From the NCBI GenBank assembly GCA_012845835.1, contig JABAKD010000003.1, forward strand, positions 1,363,984 through 1,427,983: a stretch of DNA of 64,000 nucleotides. The letters are read 5' to 3'. Below, one piece after another: positions 1-10,493 of this stretch. The notes under the pieces were generated by a model, which made no database searches, had not been told where the DNA came from, and worked only from the letters and a program-made list of their open reading frames with translations. Numbering within the stretch: the stretch's first letter is position 1; each line of letters begins with the position of its first letter. This DNA comes from Undaria pinnatifida. Its lineage: Eukaryota; Sar; Phaeophyceae; Laminariales; Alariaceae. A program made the position numbers and the translations under genes.

Positions 1-58
1 TAGTAGCAGCAGCAGTGGTAGTAGGTAGCATTCGAGTTGTAGTAGTAGTAGCAGCAGC

Positions 59-114
<56 letters not shown>

Positions 115-147
115 CAGCAGCAGCAGTAGTAGTAGTAGTATTGTTGC
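1..147. repeat. TAG/CAG trinucleotide microsatellite at window edge
   Basis: Nearly pure TAG units broken by short CAG blocks. The open frame across it is only a repeat translation (poly-Val/Ala). It is cut by the window edge, so its full length is unknown. Confidence 0.95.
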
Positions 148-314
148 GAGTATCCATATCGACAAAAAGTCAACTCGCAACAAACAGAGCCCGGTCTCCA
201 TCACAGTGCGCCCAATCCACAAAAAAACCCGCCAAAAACAACCTGCCGCCATTTCTAAACCACAGGCAACACAAGGCAAGCAAACGGGGGGGATGACATA
301 CAGGGTCCACTCAC

Positions 315-737
315 CTCATCCGCCTCTACGTCGCCACCAAGTCCCTCAATGGCCGCCCCCGCCGCCCCAAGAAAGTTCGTCTCTGATCTCGAATCCCCTT
401 CCACTTCCTTTCCCTCCCCCCTGACACCACCCGCGAGGGCGGCAGCGGCGGTTGCTTCTCCTGCAAAAACGCCTTCCTGACCAGCAGAAAACTCCGACGA
501 TGAGCCGTTACGTGGCGCGCTCACGGTCGCGTTCACCTCCGCCGCTGCCGCCGCCGCCGCCGCCCCCGCCCCCGCCACCGCACCGCCTCCAGGACTTCGA
601 ACTGATACGGCTATTTCTCTCTCCGTAGGCCATTTTCGAGAATCGTTTCCGACCCATCCCGATATCTCCCTCTTCTCCTCCTCTTCCCCCCCCTTAGTGG
701 CGTCAAGAGCAGAGCGGGAGGAGGAGGAAGGACCCAC
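315..737 (-). CDS. Tentative internal exon, Ala/Gly/Glu-rich protein
   Basis: A 141-codon open stretch with usable splice signals at both ends. The acceptor is gagcag before GTGGGT at 737. The donor is GATGAG|GTGAGT after 315, a near-perfect consensus. Both are phase 0. The predicted peptide is low complexity: acidic KGGEEEEKRE near the start, a central poly-Ala tract, and an acidic end (VEADE). I recognise no domain. It lies on the same strand as, and downstream of, the p34 exons and the acidic exon at 2478-2879, and the phases are compatible, so it could be a 3' exon of the same long gene. The polypyrimidine tract before the acceptor is poor. Product unknown. Confidence 0.3.
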
Positions 738-1019
738 CTGCTCCCATCGTGCTTGTAGCTGATTTTGTCTCGACCCCGTTTGAGAAACCAGACGAACCCG
801 TTTAAGAAATCCATAGAACCGGTTTAAGAAATTGAATGACCCAGTTTCAGAAATTAGACCACCCCGTATAAGAAGTCGAAAACGATCGGCGGAAGAAAAA
901 TAACGAAAAAAGGAAGGCAGGCGGAAAGGAAGGGGGGCGGGGCAAGGGCACGGTGGTGGCGGCGTTAGTCGCTTGGCAATGGGAAAGAAGTGTATTGTAG
1001 TATGATTTCAACGTTGTGT

Positions 1020-1735
1020 GTAGTAGCGTATACATTCTGGGAGTATCCGGGTACATAGCCGAGTACGACCTACACTCTGGGGGTACCCGGTACATGCTCG
1101 AGTATGAACGCAACAACCAGGCGTGGTACCCGGGTACACACCAGAGTATGACCAAAACAACCAGGCTTGGTATCGGGTACACATCAGAGCATGACCAAAA
1201 CAACAAGGCTTGGTACCCGAGTAAATACCCCGAGTGTGGCCCACGCTAGGTATCCGGATACACGCCAGAGTGGTACCAAAACTTCCAGGATTGCTACCCA
1301 GGCAATGCCCCGACTATGACCAAAACAAGCATGCTTGGTACCATGGTACGTACCAGAGTATGACCAAATGAAGCAGGCTTGGGACCCGGGTACACACAAG
1401 AGTATGACCACAGCAACCAGCCTTGGTACCCTGATATACACTCAAGTATTATAGAAAACACCAGACTTCGTACCCGGTTAAAAACTGGAGTATAACAACC
1501 AGGCTTGATAACCGCGTACACACTCGAGTATAACCCCAACAACCAGGCTTGGTACCCGGGTGCACACCTGAGTATGACCAAAACAACCAGGCTCGGTACC
1601 CGGGTACATACCCGAGTATGACCAAAACAACCAGGCTCAGTACCCGGTTACATACCCGAGTATGGCCAAAACAACTACCGGTAGGCTTGGTACCCGGGCA
1701 CGTGCCAGAGTAGGATCAGCATACCCTTGCACGCG
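1020..1735. repeat. Degenerate ~44-bp minisatellite built on GGTACCCGGGTAC
   Basis: About sixteen diverged copies of a unit whose parts read ACCAAAACAACCAGGCTTGG, then TACCCGGGTACACACC and AGAGTATG. The core GGTACCCGGGTACC is palindromic. Open frames on either strand are translations of the repeat. No gene is seen here. Confidence 0.85.
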
Positions 1736-1821
1736 TCCGAGAAACGGGGCGCGGGATTTATCGCGTGCCTTGCTAATTAGAACAAAACATCGTCGAAGGT
1801 TGAAGGAATGAGTGTCAATCA

Positions 1822-2347
1822 AGCGAAGGGAAGGGAAGGGAAGGGAAGGGAAGGGAAGGGAAGGGAAGGGAAGGGAAGGGAAGGGAAGGGAAGGGAAGGG
1901 AAGGGAAGGGAAGGGAAGGGAAGGGAAGGGAAGGGAAGGGAAGGGAAGGGAAGGGAAGGGAAGGGAAGGGAAGGGAAGGGAAGGGAAGGGAAGGGAAGGG
2001 AAGGAAGGGAAGGGAAGGGAAGGGAAGGGAAGGGAAGGGAAGGGAAGGGAAGGGAAGGGAAGGGAAGGGAAGGGAAGGGAAGGGAAGGGAAGGGAAGGGA
2101 AGGGAAGGGAAGGGAAGGGAAGGAGGAAGGGAAGGGAAGGGAAGGGAAGGAAGGGAAGGGAAGGGAAGGGAAGGGAAGGGAAGGGAAGGGAAGGGAAGGG
2201 AAGGGAAGGGAAGGGAAGGGAAGGGAAGGGAAGGGAAGGGAAGGGAAGGGAAGGGAAGGGAAGGGAAGGGAAGGGAAGGGAAGGGAAGGGAAGGGAAGGG
2301 AAGAGAAGAGAAGGGAAGGGAAGGGAAGGGAAGGGAAGGGAAGGGAA
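1822..2347. repeat. Long pentanucleotide microsatellite (AAGGG)n
   Basis: About 105 units of AAGGG with only a few interruptions (near 2003, 2124, 2150 and 2303). All 180-300-codon frames across it (KGREGKG and PFPSL repeats) are artefacts. If transcribed on the minus strand it would lie in an intron or spacer between the exons at 2478-2879 and 315-737. Confidence 0.97.
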
Positions 2348-2477
2348 ACATAATATATAACTTTCTACAAACGATATCACTGACACGACAAACCGCACCC
2401 GGTGTCGTCTTTTCTGAGACAGAAGACAAAAATTACTCATCAAACAAAAAAACGGTCGCGCGCGTCGCGCCTCTAAC

Positions 2478-2879
2478 CTCGACGTGGGAGGGTTGAACAT
2501 CGCACCGGTACCCCTCTTCCTCCTGCGGAGCCGTCTGGCCCGCAACCCCCGCTGACTGGCTTCCCTCCGCTCTCACCCCTCCCTCCTCTCCTTCCTCTTC
2601 TTCCCCTCGTCCTCCTTTCCTTTCTCTTGCTCCACCATCTCCTCCGTCTCCTCCTTCCCGCCCCCCTTCCCTCGACAAAGCACGATAACCGCTGCCCTCG
2701 CCTGCAACCACTCGCATGGTGGCCAAGCCTCCCTGCCCCTCCCCCCCACCTCCTCCGTCATCCTCCTCCCTCTCTCCCCCTCTCCTCTCCTCCTCCTCTT
2801 CTTCTTCCCCTTCACTATCCAGGGCACCGTAGCCCGCGTCTTCCTCGTCAGCGTCCACAAAGCCTTCAAGATACTCGCT
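2478..2879 (-). CDS. Tentative internal exon, strongly acidic Glu/Gly-rich protein
   Basis: 134 codons bounded by an acceptor (cgtacgtccacag before AGCGAG) and a donor (GTCGAG|GTTAGA), both phase 0. The peptide begins SEYLEGFVDADEEDAGYGAL, then has poly-Glu, Arg/Gly-rich and Glu-rich blocks. I see no known domain. The first ~35 bases of the exon and the acceptor itself belong to a repeat present twice more at 3.7-3.95 kb, so the acceptor may have been donated by a mobile repeat. Phase 0 would allow joining to the p34 exon ending at 6478, but that join is inference only. Confidence 0.3.
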
Positions 2880-3126
2880 CTGTGGACGTACGCACACCCG
2901 GGCGGGTTTCCATCGCCATGTAGCACGCAATAGAGAAAGGGAAGGAGGGAGAGGGAGCGGGGGGGGGGCGGGGTACTCATTTGTTTCCTGCCTTAGTAAT
3001 TTGACTATTGACCACGCATCCCTTTCGAGACGGAGCATCAAGGGAGAGGGGGGGGGGGGGGCATTCATTTGGTGCTTGCCTTTTTAATTTGACCATTGGC
3101 AACGCATCTCTCTCGAGACGGATGGG
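2845..3126 (-). repeat. Dispersed repeat K with poly-C core, first copies
   Basis: On the minus strand the unit runs: GTCTCGA..GGATGCG, TGGTCAAATTA..AAGGCA, CAAATGA, a poly-C tract, CGTGCTACATGGCGATGGAA, then gtccacagAGCGAG. The left half is duplicated at 2973-3126. Related copies lie at 3713-3985 and, as half-units, at 60360-60440 and 60575-60670. Confidence 0.7.
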
Positions 3127-3139
3127 GGGGAGGGAGTAA

Positions 3140-3600
3140 TCGTATGATGCATGGCCATAGTCGCATGAAAAAGGATACATTTCTAAAATATTGGGACAGA
3201 GCACGCCGGGTTTTCACCGACCAGGCAGACATCGCGTGCACCAAGCGTGAAACGCCGCGAGATGTTCAGCGAGTTGGATGAAGGGTGGGCTGCATCCTAT
3301 CAAGAACCACTTATGAGGCGGACTGAGCGTAGATTCTTGCACACCGGATGGCAGTGTCTGTTTAATATTTTTTTCTGCTGTGGCCACTTGATATCAGGGT
3401 GGGGGTGTACACAGTTTGTGCATGCATGGCCGTAGTCGCATGACCATAGACCCTCGCATCCCTACTATACCGGGACGGAGCACGTCGGGTTTTCACCAAC
3501 CAGGCAGACATTGCTTGCACCAAGCGCGAAAAGCCGTGAGATGTTCGGCGAGTCGCATGAAGGGTGAGCTGCATCCTCCCAAAAACCGCTCGTAAACGGA
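3140..3600 (+). repeat. Dispersed repeat L, two direct copies
   Basis: Copies at about 3140-3330 and 3420-3600 share GGGTTTTCACC, CAGGCAGACAT, GCACCAAGCG, GAGATGTTC and GGCTGCATCCT, preceded by GCATGGCC.TAGTCGCATGA. A third partial copy lies at about 55580-55662, where it ends at the edge of the large TIR island. The short frames inside are not convincing genes. Confidence 0.75.
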
Positions 3601-3712
3601 CTTCGGCACCTTGTGCCTACTTTCTTGCTTATGGATTACAGCGCCCATGAGTTATACTTTGTTTCCTGGTGTGGCCGCTCCAGAGACAGGGGGGAGGAAG
3701 GTCTTTCTCATC

Positions 3713-3985
3713 TGCGCCCACAAAGCATGACGATACTCGCTCTGTGGACACACATAGGTCGGGGCGGGTTTCCATCACCACGTAGCACGCGAGAGCCCGA
3801 GAATGGCAGGGGGGGGGGGGACTCCTTTGCTGCTTGCCTTTCTCATTTGACCATTGACCACATATCACTTCGCGGAGGGGGGGGGGTCTCTCTCATCGGT
3901 GTCCACAAAACCGTAAAGTTGCTTGTTCTGTGGACATACGCAGACCCGGGCGGCTTTCCATAACCATGTACCGTATACCCTGCAA
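3713..3985 (-). repeat. Dispersed repeat K, second and third copies
   Basis: Two copies (about 3713-3870 and 3880-3985) match 2845-2940, including the poly-G/C tract, CCATGT or CACGTAGCACG, and the minus-strand acceptor-like tgtccacag followed by AGCGAG or AACAAG and TTTGTGG. Confidence 0.7.
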
Positions 3986-4444
3986 GATAGGGAAGGACGG
4001 ACGTAGGGACGCTGCGCCTGCCAGGCCTGACCGAAAAAGTGTTTTTTCTGTCGGAATGTACAATACCGGTAGGCTCGCAAGTTTCTTGTACATTATTCCG
4101 ATATCGGCAGGTCGTCTAGATGTATATGTATAATTGTCATTTTGTTTTTTCTTCGGACACATCTCTCCGTGCTCGCACCGTTGTCCGAAACGTCGGATGG
4201 GGTGGGCACAATTCGACCGTTGGGGTCACGTTGCCGGAGGTTTGGGCGCGATCCGTGCAGTTTGTCGCGCGTGGCAAGCCTTTTTAACGTTTTTTGGCCT
4301 TGGGCACACTTAAGGCAAATCCCCGGGTTTCCGCAACATCCCCGCGGGGATTGGGTTTCATCATCCCCTATCCCCGTGTACGCATGTAAGATTTGGATGC
4401 AAACCGGGTTTTTGTCGTTGAGGGTACACGTACATTTCCCTATT

Positions 4445-5410
4445 CTTGCACAGAGCACCACGCTACGATTCTGCCGCCAAACAGCAGTCCAGTCCCCTAG
4501 CAGCAGCAGTCTGCAACTCTATGCGCGTGTGGCTGCTGTTATAGTAGCTGATTGCTTTGATCGGAGCCTGCGATACTCTACCCGCCTGTACGCCACTACC
4601 GCTCTCGCTGCTGCTGCTTCTGCTGCTTCTGTCAAGTGTCAAGTGACATGCCGGCGTCAAGTGTAAGGATCGTTTGAACATCATATTAGTACTCAAACGT
4701 CAAGTTGGTGTGCTTCGTATATGACATCGTACCATACCAAGAGAGAACAACGCTACAACTCTGCCGCACGGCAGCAGCTGTAGGCAACACCATTTATGTA
4801 AGATCGCAGATGGCAGACAGCAGACAACATGCGGAGAGCACAACGTTGCCCTGCGATGCTCTACCCGCCTATACGCTACTACCTCTCGCTGCTGCTGCTA
4901 CTGCTGCTTCTGTCAAGTGTCAAGTGACATGCCGGCGTAAAGTGTAAGGATCGTTTGAATATCATATGATCAATATTCAATAGTGCTCAAACGGTCCTTA
5001 TATACATGTTCATGTTGGTATGCTCCGTATATGATATCATACCATACCAAGAGAGCACAACGCCGCAACTTTGCCGCACAGCAGCAGCGGTAGGTGACAC
5101 CATTTATGTGCGCTTGGCGTGTCCTCACTATGCTGCGGCGAGTTGCTTGTCGGAGCCTGTCATAATTTGTCACCCCACCATACCACACGATTCTGCTGTG
5201 CTGCCGCTCTCGGTGCGCGTGTCCATTGATGCGGAAACATAGGGACCTTTGTAATAGTAATAATTTAGATACCAACCCATCCTTATACATTGACGTCCAC
5301 AGAGGCAGTACTTGAACGAATATTTTTTTTGTAGTTTTTTCCAAGATCGCAGATGTCAGGCAGCAGTCAACATGCGGAGAGCAAAACGCTGCAGGTAGGA
5401 CCATGTGCGT
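4445..5410 (+). repeat. Tandem array of ~290-bp units with CTG/CAG clusters
   Basis: Three diverged units share CAACGC.ACAACTCTGCCGC, CACCATTTATGT, AAGATCGCAGATG.CAG, ACATGCGGAGAGCA, CTACCCGCCT, GTCAAGTGACATGCCGGCGT and AAGTGTAAGGATCGTTTGAA. Spacing between matching blocks is about 288-305 bases. No gene is supported inside it. From 5411 to 6066 I see only unique-looking sequence with short, unconvincing frames. Confidence 0.75.
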
Positions 5411-6066
5411 GCGGTGCCGTATCCTCTCTTTACGGCGGCGAGTTTATTTTGTCACAGCATGTCACGTATTATTGTCCTCTTGCTCCCTCGTTCTCAATAC
5501 GTGCCGCATCCCACGCCACACGTGCCCCTTGTCGCTTCCTGGCGGCCTCTAAGCTGGAGTTCGAAGTGTGACGTTCTTCTCGAAATCATACATATCATAC
5601 GGTGTCAAAGCTTCGCGTGTTGTCACGTGGTGTTGTGCGTTTTTTCTCAACAACAGATCGGTCATGGGCACGTCTATATTGAGTACCCAAAAAGTGCTTA
5701 AAGTACTGCCATTGAGTACACCCAAGAAGTACTGTGCGGGTAAAATGCGAATTCAGTATTTTTCCGGGTGCAAGATTTTTTTGTATGTACAAACAAAAGT
5801 GATAATAAGGTGTCCTTGCGCCACTCCCCTAGGCACTTCCCGGAGGGGAACCTTGCATACGGTAAGATTGTCAGTATGATAAAAAACCATGGGGTATTTA
5901 ATTATTGGGGAATGTTATTGTAGGGTACGGGAACGCACTCGCATCATATCGTCTTCACCGTACCGTATACAAGAGAGGGAGGGGAGGGACGAGGAGGGAA
6001 GCCTTAGCCTTCGCGATTACCACACCTGACCGAAAAATTGGTTCCAATCCTCAAAAGGTCATAGGT

Positions 6067-6360
6067 CGCCCCGGTGGGGTATCAGATTATCCTCGAGCCT
6101 GGTATAGGTCAGTTTTGTTAGTTCGAGCCCCCCCGAGTGCACACCCGTATACATTCGTGGGGACTTTTTCTTGTGCACAAATTGACTTGCGGAAAGCGCG
6201 AGAGCGTGAGTTAGCAACACTCGACGAAAAATCGACGAGCAGTGGGACTGCTGAACCCTATGCGCAATAAAAACTGAAGGCAAAAACCGGGGGGAAGAAG
6301 AGACGACACCTGCGACCACGGCTCGTCCAGAAGCTGGAAAGTAGAAGTGTGCAAAAAAAA
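6067..6360 (+). mobile_element. tRNA-derived SINE, copy 1
   Basis: The first ~75 bases resemble a tRNA. An A-box-like GGTGGGGTATCAGAT lies near the start, and a B-box-like AGTTCGAGCCC lies about 45 bases later. A body of ~220 bases follows (GCGCGAGAGCGTGAGTTAGC, CGACGAGCAGTGGGA, CTGAACCCTATGCGC) and then an A-rich tail at 6353. The near-identical reverse copy at 40855-41165 fixes the ends. It sits inside the 3' part of the p34 transcription unit, downstream of the donor at 6477, and supplies the false C-terminus of the long minus-strand frame there. Confidence 0.75.
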
Positions 6361-6477
6361 ATTACAATTAAAATTAAGGTTGGGATGATCCTTCCCAGTC
6401 CTCTCACGCCCCCTTCCCCATGGATCCAACGGACAGCCATGTTTATGAACTGGCCCATCTTCGACAACAAAACTCAC

Positions 6478-7990
6478 AACTTCTTCTCCTGCGTGGTCCG
6501 GAGCTCCCGAAAGGAAGGAACCTTCCCCAACCGTCTCCATCTCGCCGCGATCACCGCCGTCGCCGCTAGAAGACGAAGCGACACCAATTCCGCCACCTCC
6601 CTCGTCAATGCCGCCAATGCCGCCACCGCCGCCGCCGCCACCATCACCACCACCACCGACGCTTCTTGACGAGGGCCGGCTGCCCGTGCAGAAATTCATC
6701 TCCGCCCAGACGTTGGACTGGAGGGCCTCGACCACGCGAGGAACGCCCTCCTTCTCTCTAGTCTCCCCTCCTTCAAAGCGCCGAATTATCAGCAGTAGCA
6801 TCAGCAGCAAGCAGCAGTAGCAATGGTAGCAGCAGGAGTAGCAGCAGCAGCGATAGCAGCAGCGGTACAGCAGCAGCAGCGACAGCAGCAGTAGCAGCAG
6901 CAGCGATAGCAGCAGTAGCATTAGCAGCAACAACAGCATCAGCAGCAACGGCACATATTTGGTTTGGGCCACGCGGAGAGAACGGGAGAGGGCCGAGGAG
7001 GGGAACCGCACGCGCGCGGGGGGGGGGAGGGGCGGAAGAAGGCCAGAGGAGGGGCGGAAGAAGGCCAGAGGAGGGGCGGGAAGGACGGGAGGGGACAGAT
7101 ACGCGGGGGGGGGGGGGGGCGAGAGGATAGGGAAGGGGATGGGGGGGACGGGGGCGGGGGTGGCGGGGGGAACGAATGATGAGCGCTGCAACTTCTCCGG
7201 TTGTTGCCGCAGAGGAGGACAGCACACACTGGGACAGGCAGACACTGCTGAATGAAGATTGCTTCATAGAAAGTCAGCACCCTGGAACAGATAAACTCCG
7301 AGCGATTTGTCCCCCAAAAATATCGGTGCAACTCCATAAGGGTTAAGTTACCTGTGTCCGGGTCCCTGCAGTCAGCCTCCACGTACTCGAAGCCGTGGTC
7401 CAAACACCACTCTGAACAACGCCTCCTCCTCTCTTGCACTTCCTCGGTGGTCAACCCAGCACCGCCGTCGCCCCCGTCCCTGTTTTCGCCATCAGTTCCT
7501 TCTCCTCTTCTCCTTCCTGCATCAGAAGCAGGCACAACTGTGTTGTTGAAGCCAGCTCCGATGGGCCCTTCATTCTCCTTCGTCAGCAAATCAACCTTGA
7601 AGTTTGTTGCACCCGCAGAAAACAGTGGAGGAGACCGAGGTTTTAACATAAATTAAACATATTATACTACTATTGCTACTGCTACTGCTACTCCTACCCC
7701 TACTCCTACTCCTACTGCTACTGCTACTGCTACTGCTACTACTACTGCTGCTACTGCTACTACTACTACTACTACTACTACTACTGCTGCAAATACTATT
7801 GCTAGTACTACTCCTAATAGTACTGCTACTGCTACTGCTACTGCTGCTGCTACTGCTACTGCTACTGCTACTGCTACTGCTACTACTCCTACTCCTACTA
7901 CCACTACGACTACGACTACGACTACGACTACGACTACGACTACGACTACGACTACCACCACAAACACGACCACGACCACGACCACTATCT

Positions 7991-8026
<36 letters not shown>

Positions 8027-8075
8027 GTACTACTACCACTACCACCACCGCTACCACTACTACTACCGCTACTAG

Positions 8076-8117
<42 letters not shown>

Positions 8118-9370
8118 GACTACCGCTACCACTACTACAATGGTATTACTGTACTACCATCATTATGAATGAATTAAAACGGGTAGCAAACCTTGCTCCC
8201 GACGCAAACCCTGAAAGCACATTCGTCCTTGTCGTCCAAGAAACTGGCCCACTGTCTCGCCTCCTCAAAACTGGCTTCCTGGTATACAAGCAGCCGGAAA
8301 AGGCCGTACAGATCAAGGACGAGGGTGAGAGGAGGGGGCGAAACGATGGCAAAACCAACAGCAAATGCAACGGCAACAAGACACAAGGGCATACAACATA
8401 CAACAAACAACAACAAACATACATAAAAAACAGCAACAACGTCAGCTACAATGACTACAAATATCAAATATCAAACGGACAACGACTATGACAGCATCAA
8501 CGACCAATAGCAACATCAATAACACCACAACCCAAGCAAACAGCAAACAACACACAGGAACAGCAGCATCAACAAACAATAACAACAAACAAAAAATGTA
8601 ACCAAACAACTGAAAACAACGACAGAGTCGAGCAAAATAACCGAACCGAACCGTAGGGGTAGTGGTCCATGTGTGCACGGTTCTGAACCGAACCGATCCG
8701 TGAGTTTCCGTTTCTGAGAGGAGAACCGCGCAACAACAAAAACCACGACCACGAAACAAACAACAAAACATTAACAGCAAAATATCTCCAGCAACAGCCA
8801 TAGCAACAACAACAACCACAAACAGCTCGATGCTGGTCCGTGTGTCCATAGATTTCGACACATGTCTCACCTGCAGAAATACACCCATTAATCTTGCATA
8901 GCATTTAGCATATATAATACGTGTACGCCTGGTATATACTTTTTGCGGCAGTAAAGCAGCATAGTTGGGCTTCTTTTTTTCGGCCTAAAAGTAGAAAACT
9001 TGGACATTGTTAGGAGCATACAGCAGTAACAGCCGTAACTGGGGGAAAGCCAAGACAGAACAAAAATGAAACAGAAAAGGCTTAAAATACTCTGCGCACA
9101 TCGGACAGACCATATCCCTACTTAATCATCTAGATGTTTCGGAACAGATACATCCCTGGTATATATGATATAGTCTCCACAATCTAGATAATGTTTTCCG
9201 GTTGGGATCCGCGTCACATAGCTCTTGCGCGCATGAATGCTGGGAGGGATCTTTATGATATTATGTGGTTTTAGGACAAGATATCACAACGGGAAATGTA
9301 GGATCTAGATTATCCAACTCGCGGTCTGTTAGATTATCCAACTCGCGGTCTGTCCGATGATAAAAAGAGC

Positions 9371-9431
<61 letters not shown>

Positions 9432-9432
9432 C

Positions 9433-9463
<31 letters not shown>

Positions 9464-10493
9464 ATGACGATGATGACGGTTGTTGTTGTTGTTGTTGTTG
9501 TTGGTGTTGTTGTTGTTGCTGTTGTCGTTCTCACATAAACTCGCATAATCAAATCCGTGGTCACAGGATGTATATAAGTGTAGTCCCACCTGACGAATGT
9601 CGAAGACCACGATGATGCCCTCAAGACCTTCCATCACCGCCGATCGCAACGCCAAAACAGAGACCGCCTGTGCCTGCCGCCACAGGCTCACCTGTTAAGT
9701 GCATAATTTTAGGTATGTGTATCATTTTGGCAAGTGTATCATCTTGGTTTATTTAGGTTTTTATTTCCTGAAGTATCCTTCCATTCCAGAATGATGGGAG
9801 CCCATCCTGTGACTACGGGTTAGATTATGGCGACGAGTTTGAGAACAACGCATACCAGGTACACGACGGTAGGGGGCGAGGGGTACTTCTGGGCCTAAAT
9901 ATTCTACATATCTGACAGATCAGATCCCATTCCATGGCCTAGATCTTCCAGGGCAGACAGCTCCTTGATCTACAGTACCAGGTATGTGATCTGCATAGCA
10001 ATCCAAAACCAACCCTAACACTGCAACACCAATACTACCATTCCAACGCCGACAGCGCCGGCAATGACTTGCCTGCAGAACAGGGGCGGGGGCGGGGGAG
10101 GCTTCTCCACCGGGGTGGGCAGGGGGGGTATCAGTCGCAAACGCTTCCCTCCCGCGCCCTTCTTCGTGGGCGATGTTCCACCAACAGGTGGATCCCCACC
10201 GGAGGGGACCGCCGTCCACGTATGGTAAACAAACGGTCGATCAACCAACCGACCGATTGACCGACCGACCGACCGACCGACCGACTGACCGACCGACCGA
10301 CCGCCCGGCCGGCCGGCCGGCCGGCTGACCGACCGGTCGAACGACCGAACGACTTAGCGACCGAGCGACCAAGCAACCGACCGACGGAGCGATCGTTACT
10401 ATCTTTGGCCCCACCTGCGCCTTGTAGTACTTGGTAGTCACGGAGGCCGGGAAAACATCGAACACCGCGGCTGCTTGCTCGATCGTCACTTGC
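6478..10493 (-). CDS. AAGAB: Alpha/gamma-adaptin-binding protein p34 (AAGAB/Irc6-like), five exons, 5' incomplete
   Basis: Exons in transcript order: 10493-10415, 9691-9590, 8278-8192, 7595-7352, 6770-6478. Every junction has GT..AG and matching phase (0, 0, 0, 1). Together they read VTTKYYKAQ-VSLW..., EGLEGIIVVFDIRQ-EASFEEARQW..., RVCVGSK-VDLLTKE, RCSEWCLDHGFEYVEA and EGVPRVVEALQSNVWAEM. This is the order of blocks in the p34/Irc6 pseudo-GTPase domain: the tKYY strand, the hydrophobic strand before D-I-R, a G4-like (S)KxD, the WC..GFE strand and the GV.RI..AL....W helix. Family members act as cytosolic chaperones for clathrin adaptor (AP-1/AP-2) assembly. The G1/P-loop exon was not found upstream, and the usual C-terminal helical block is not visible. 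A Gly/Ser-rich linker (FCTGSRPSSRS, poly-Gly) follows the W..M block. The last donor GAAGTT|GTGAGT is good but not proven. Several introns are microsatellite-filled. Confidence 0.75.
6785..6955. repeat. CAG/CTG-rich repeat in p34 intron 4
   Basis: Imperfect AGCAGCAGT-type triplets just upstream (minus strand) of the acceptor at 6771. On the transcript they read CTG/TTG/CTA and may serve as the pyrimidine-rich tract. A G-rich stretch at 7015-7165 (several runs of 7-12 G) fills most of the rest of the intron. The long minus-strand frames here are translated intron. Confidence 0.85.
7667..8140. repeat. Triplet/hexamer microsatellite filling p34 intron 3
   Basis: TACTGC, TACTCC, TACGAC and TAC units run almost without a break across the 596-base intron 7596-8191. 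Frames of 156-272 codons here are homopolymer-like (poly-Val or poly-Leu) and are not genes. Confidence 0.95.
9371..9525. repeat. (GAT)n and (GTT)n microsatellite in p34 intron 2
   Basis: About 35 GAT units grade into GTT units, followed at once by a fragment of dispersed repeat B (9513-9573), which ends about 16 bases short of the donor at 9589. Confidence 0.9.
9785..9865 (-). repeat. Fragment of dispersed repeat B
   Basis: Its reverse complement carries GTTGTTCTCAAACTCG, a diverged GTAGTCACAGGATGGGCTCC and CATTCTGGAATGG, matching the left part of the full copies at 12920 and 20413. Confidence 0.55.
10256..10345. repeat. GACC/GGCC tetranucleotide repeat
   Basis: (GACC)n grades into a GGCC block and back into GACC. 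It lies in p34 intron 1, just downstream of the exon ending at 10415. The Arg/Ser/Val-Gly repeat frames across it are artefacts. Confidence 0.9.

Noticed and set aside
1637-2545. Long frames across the AAGGG tract on both strands
   Set aside because: They translate a pentanucleotide repeat (KGREG, PFPSL) and start or end in random flanks.
7662-8491. Frames of 156 and 272 codons, poly-Val or poly-Leu
   Set aside because: They are translations of the triplet microsatellite in a p34 intron; the last part of the plus frame is antisense to a p34 exon.
8871-8888. Mini-exon MGVFLQ before a CAG|GTGAGA donor as part of p34
   Set aside because: The exon at 9691-9590 joins in phase directly to 8278 and supplies the expected VVFDIRQ strand, so the mini-exon is not needed.
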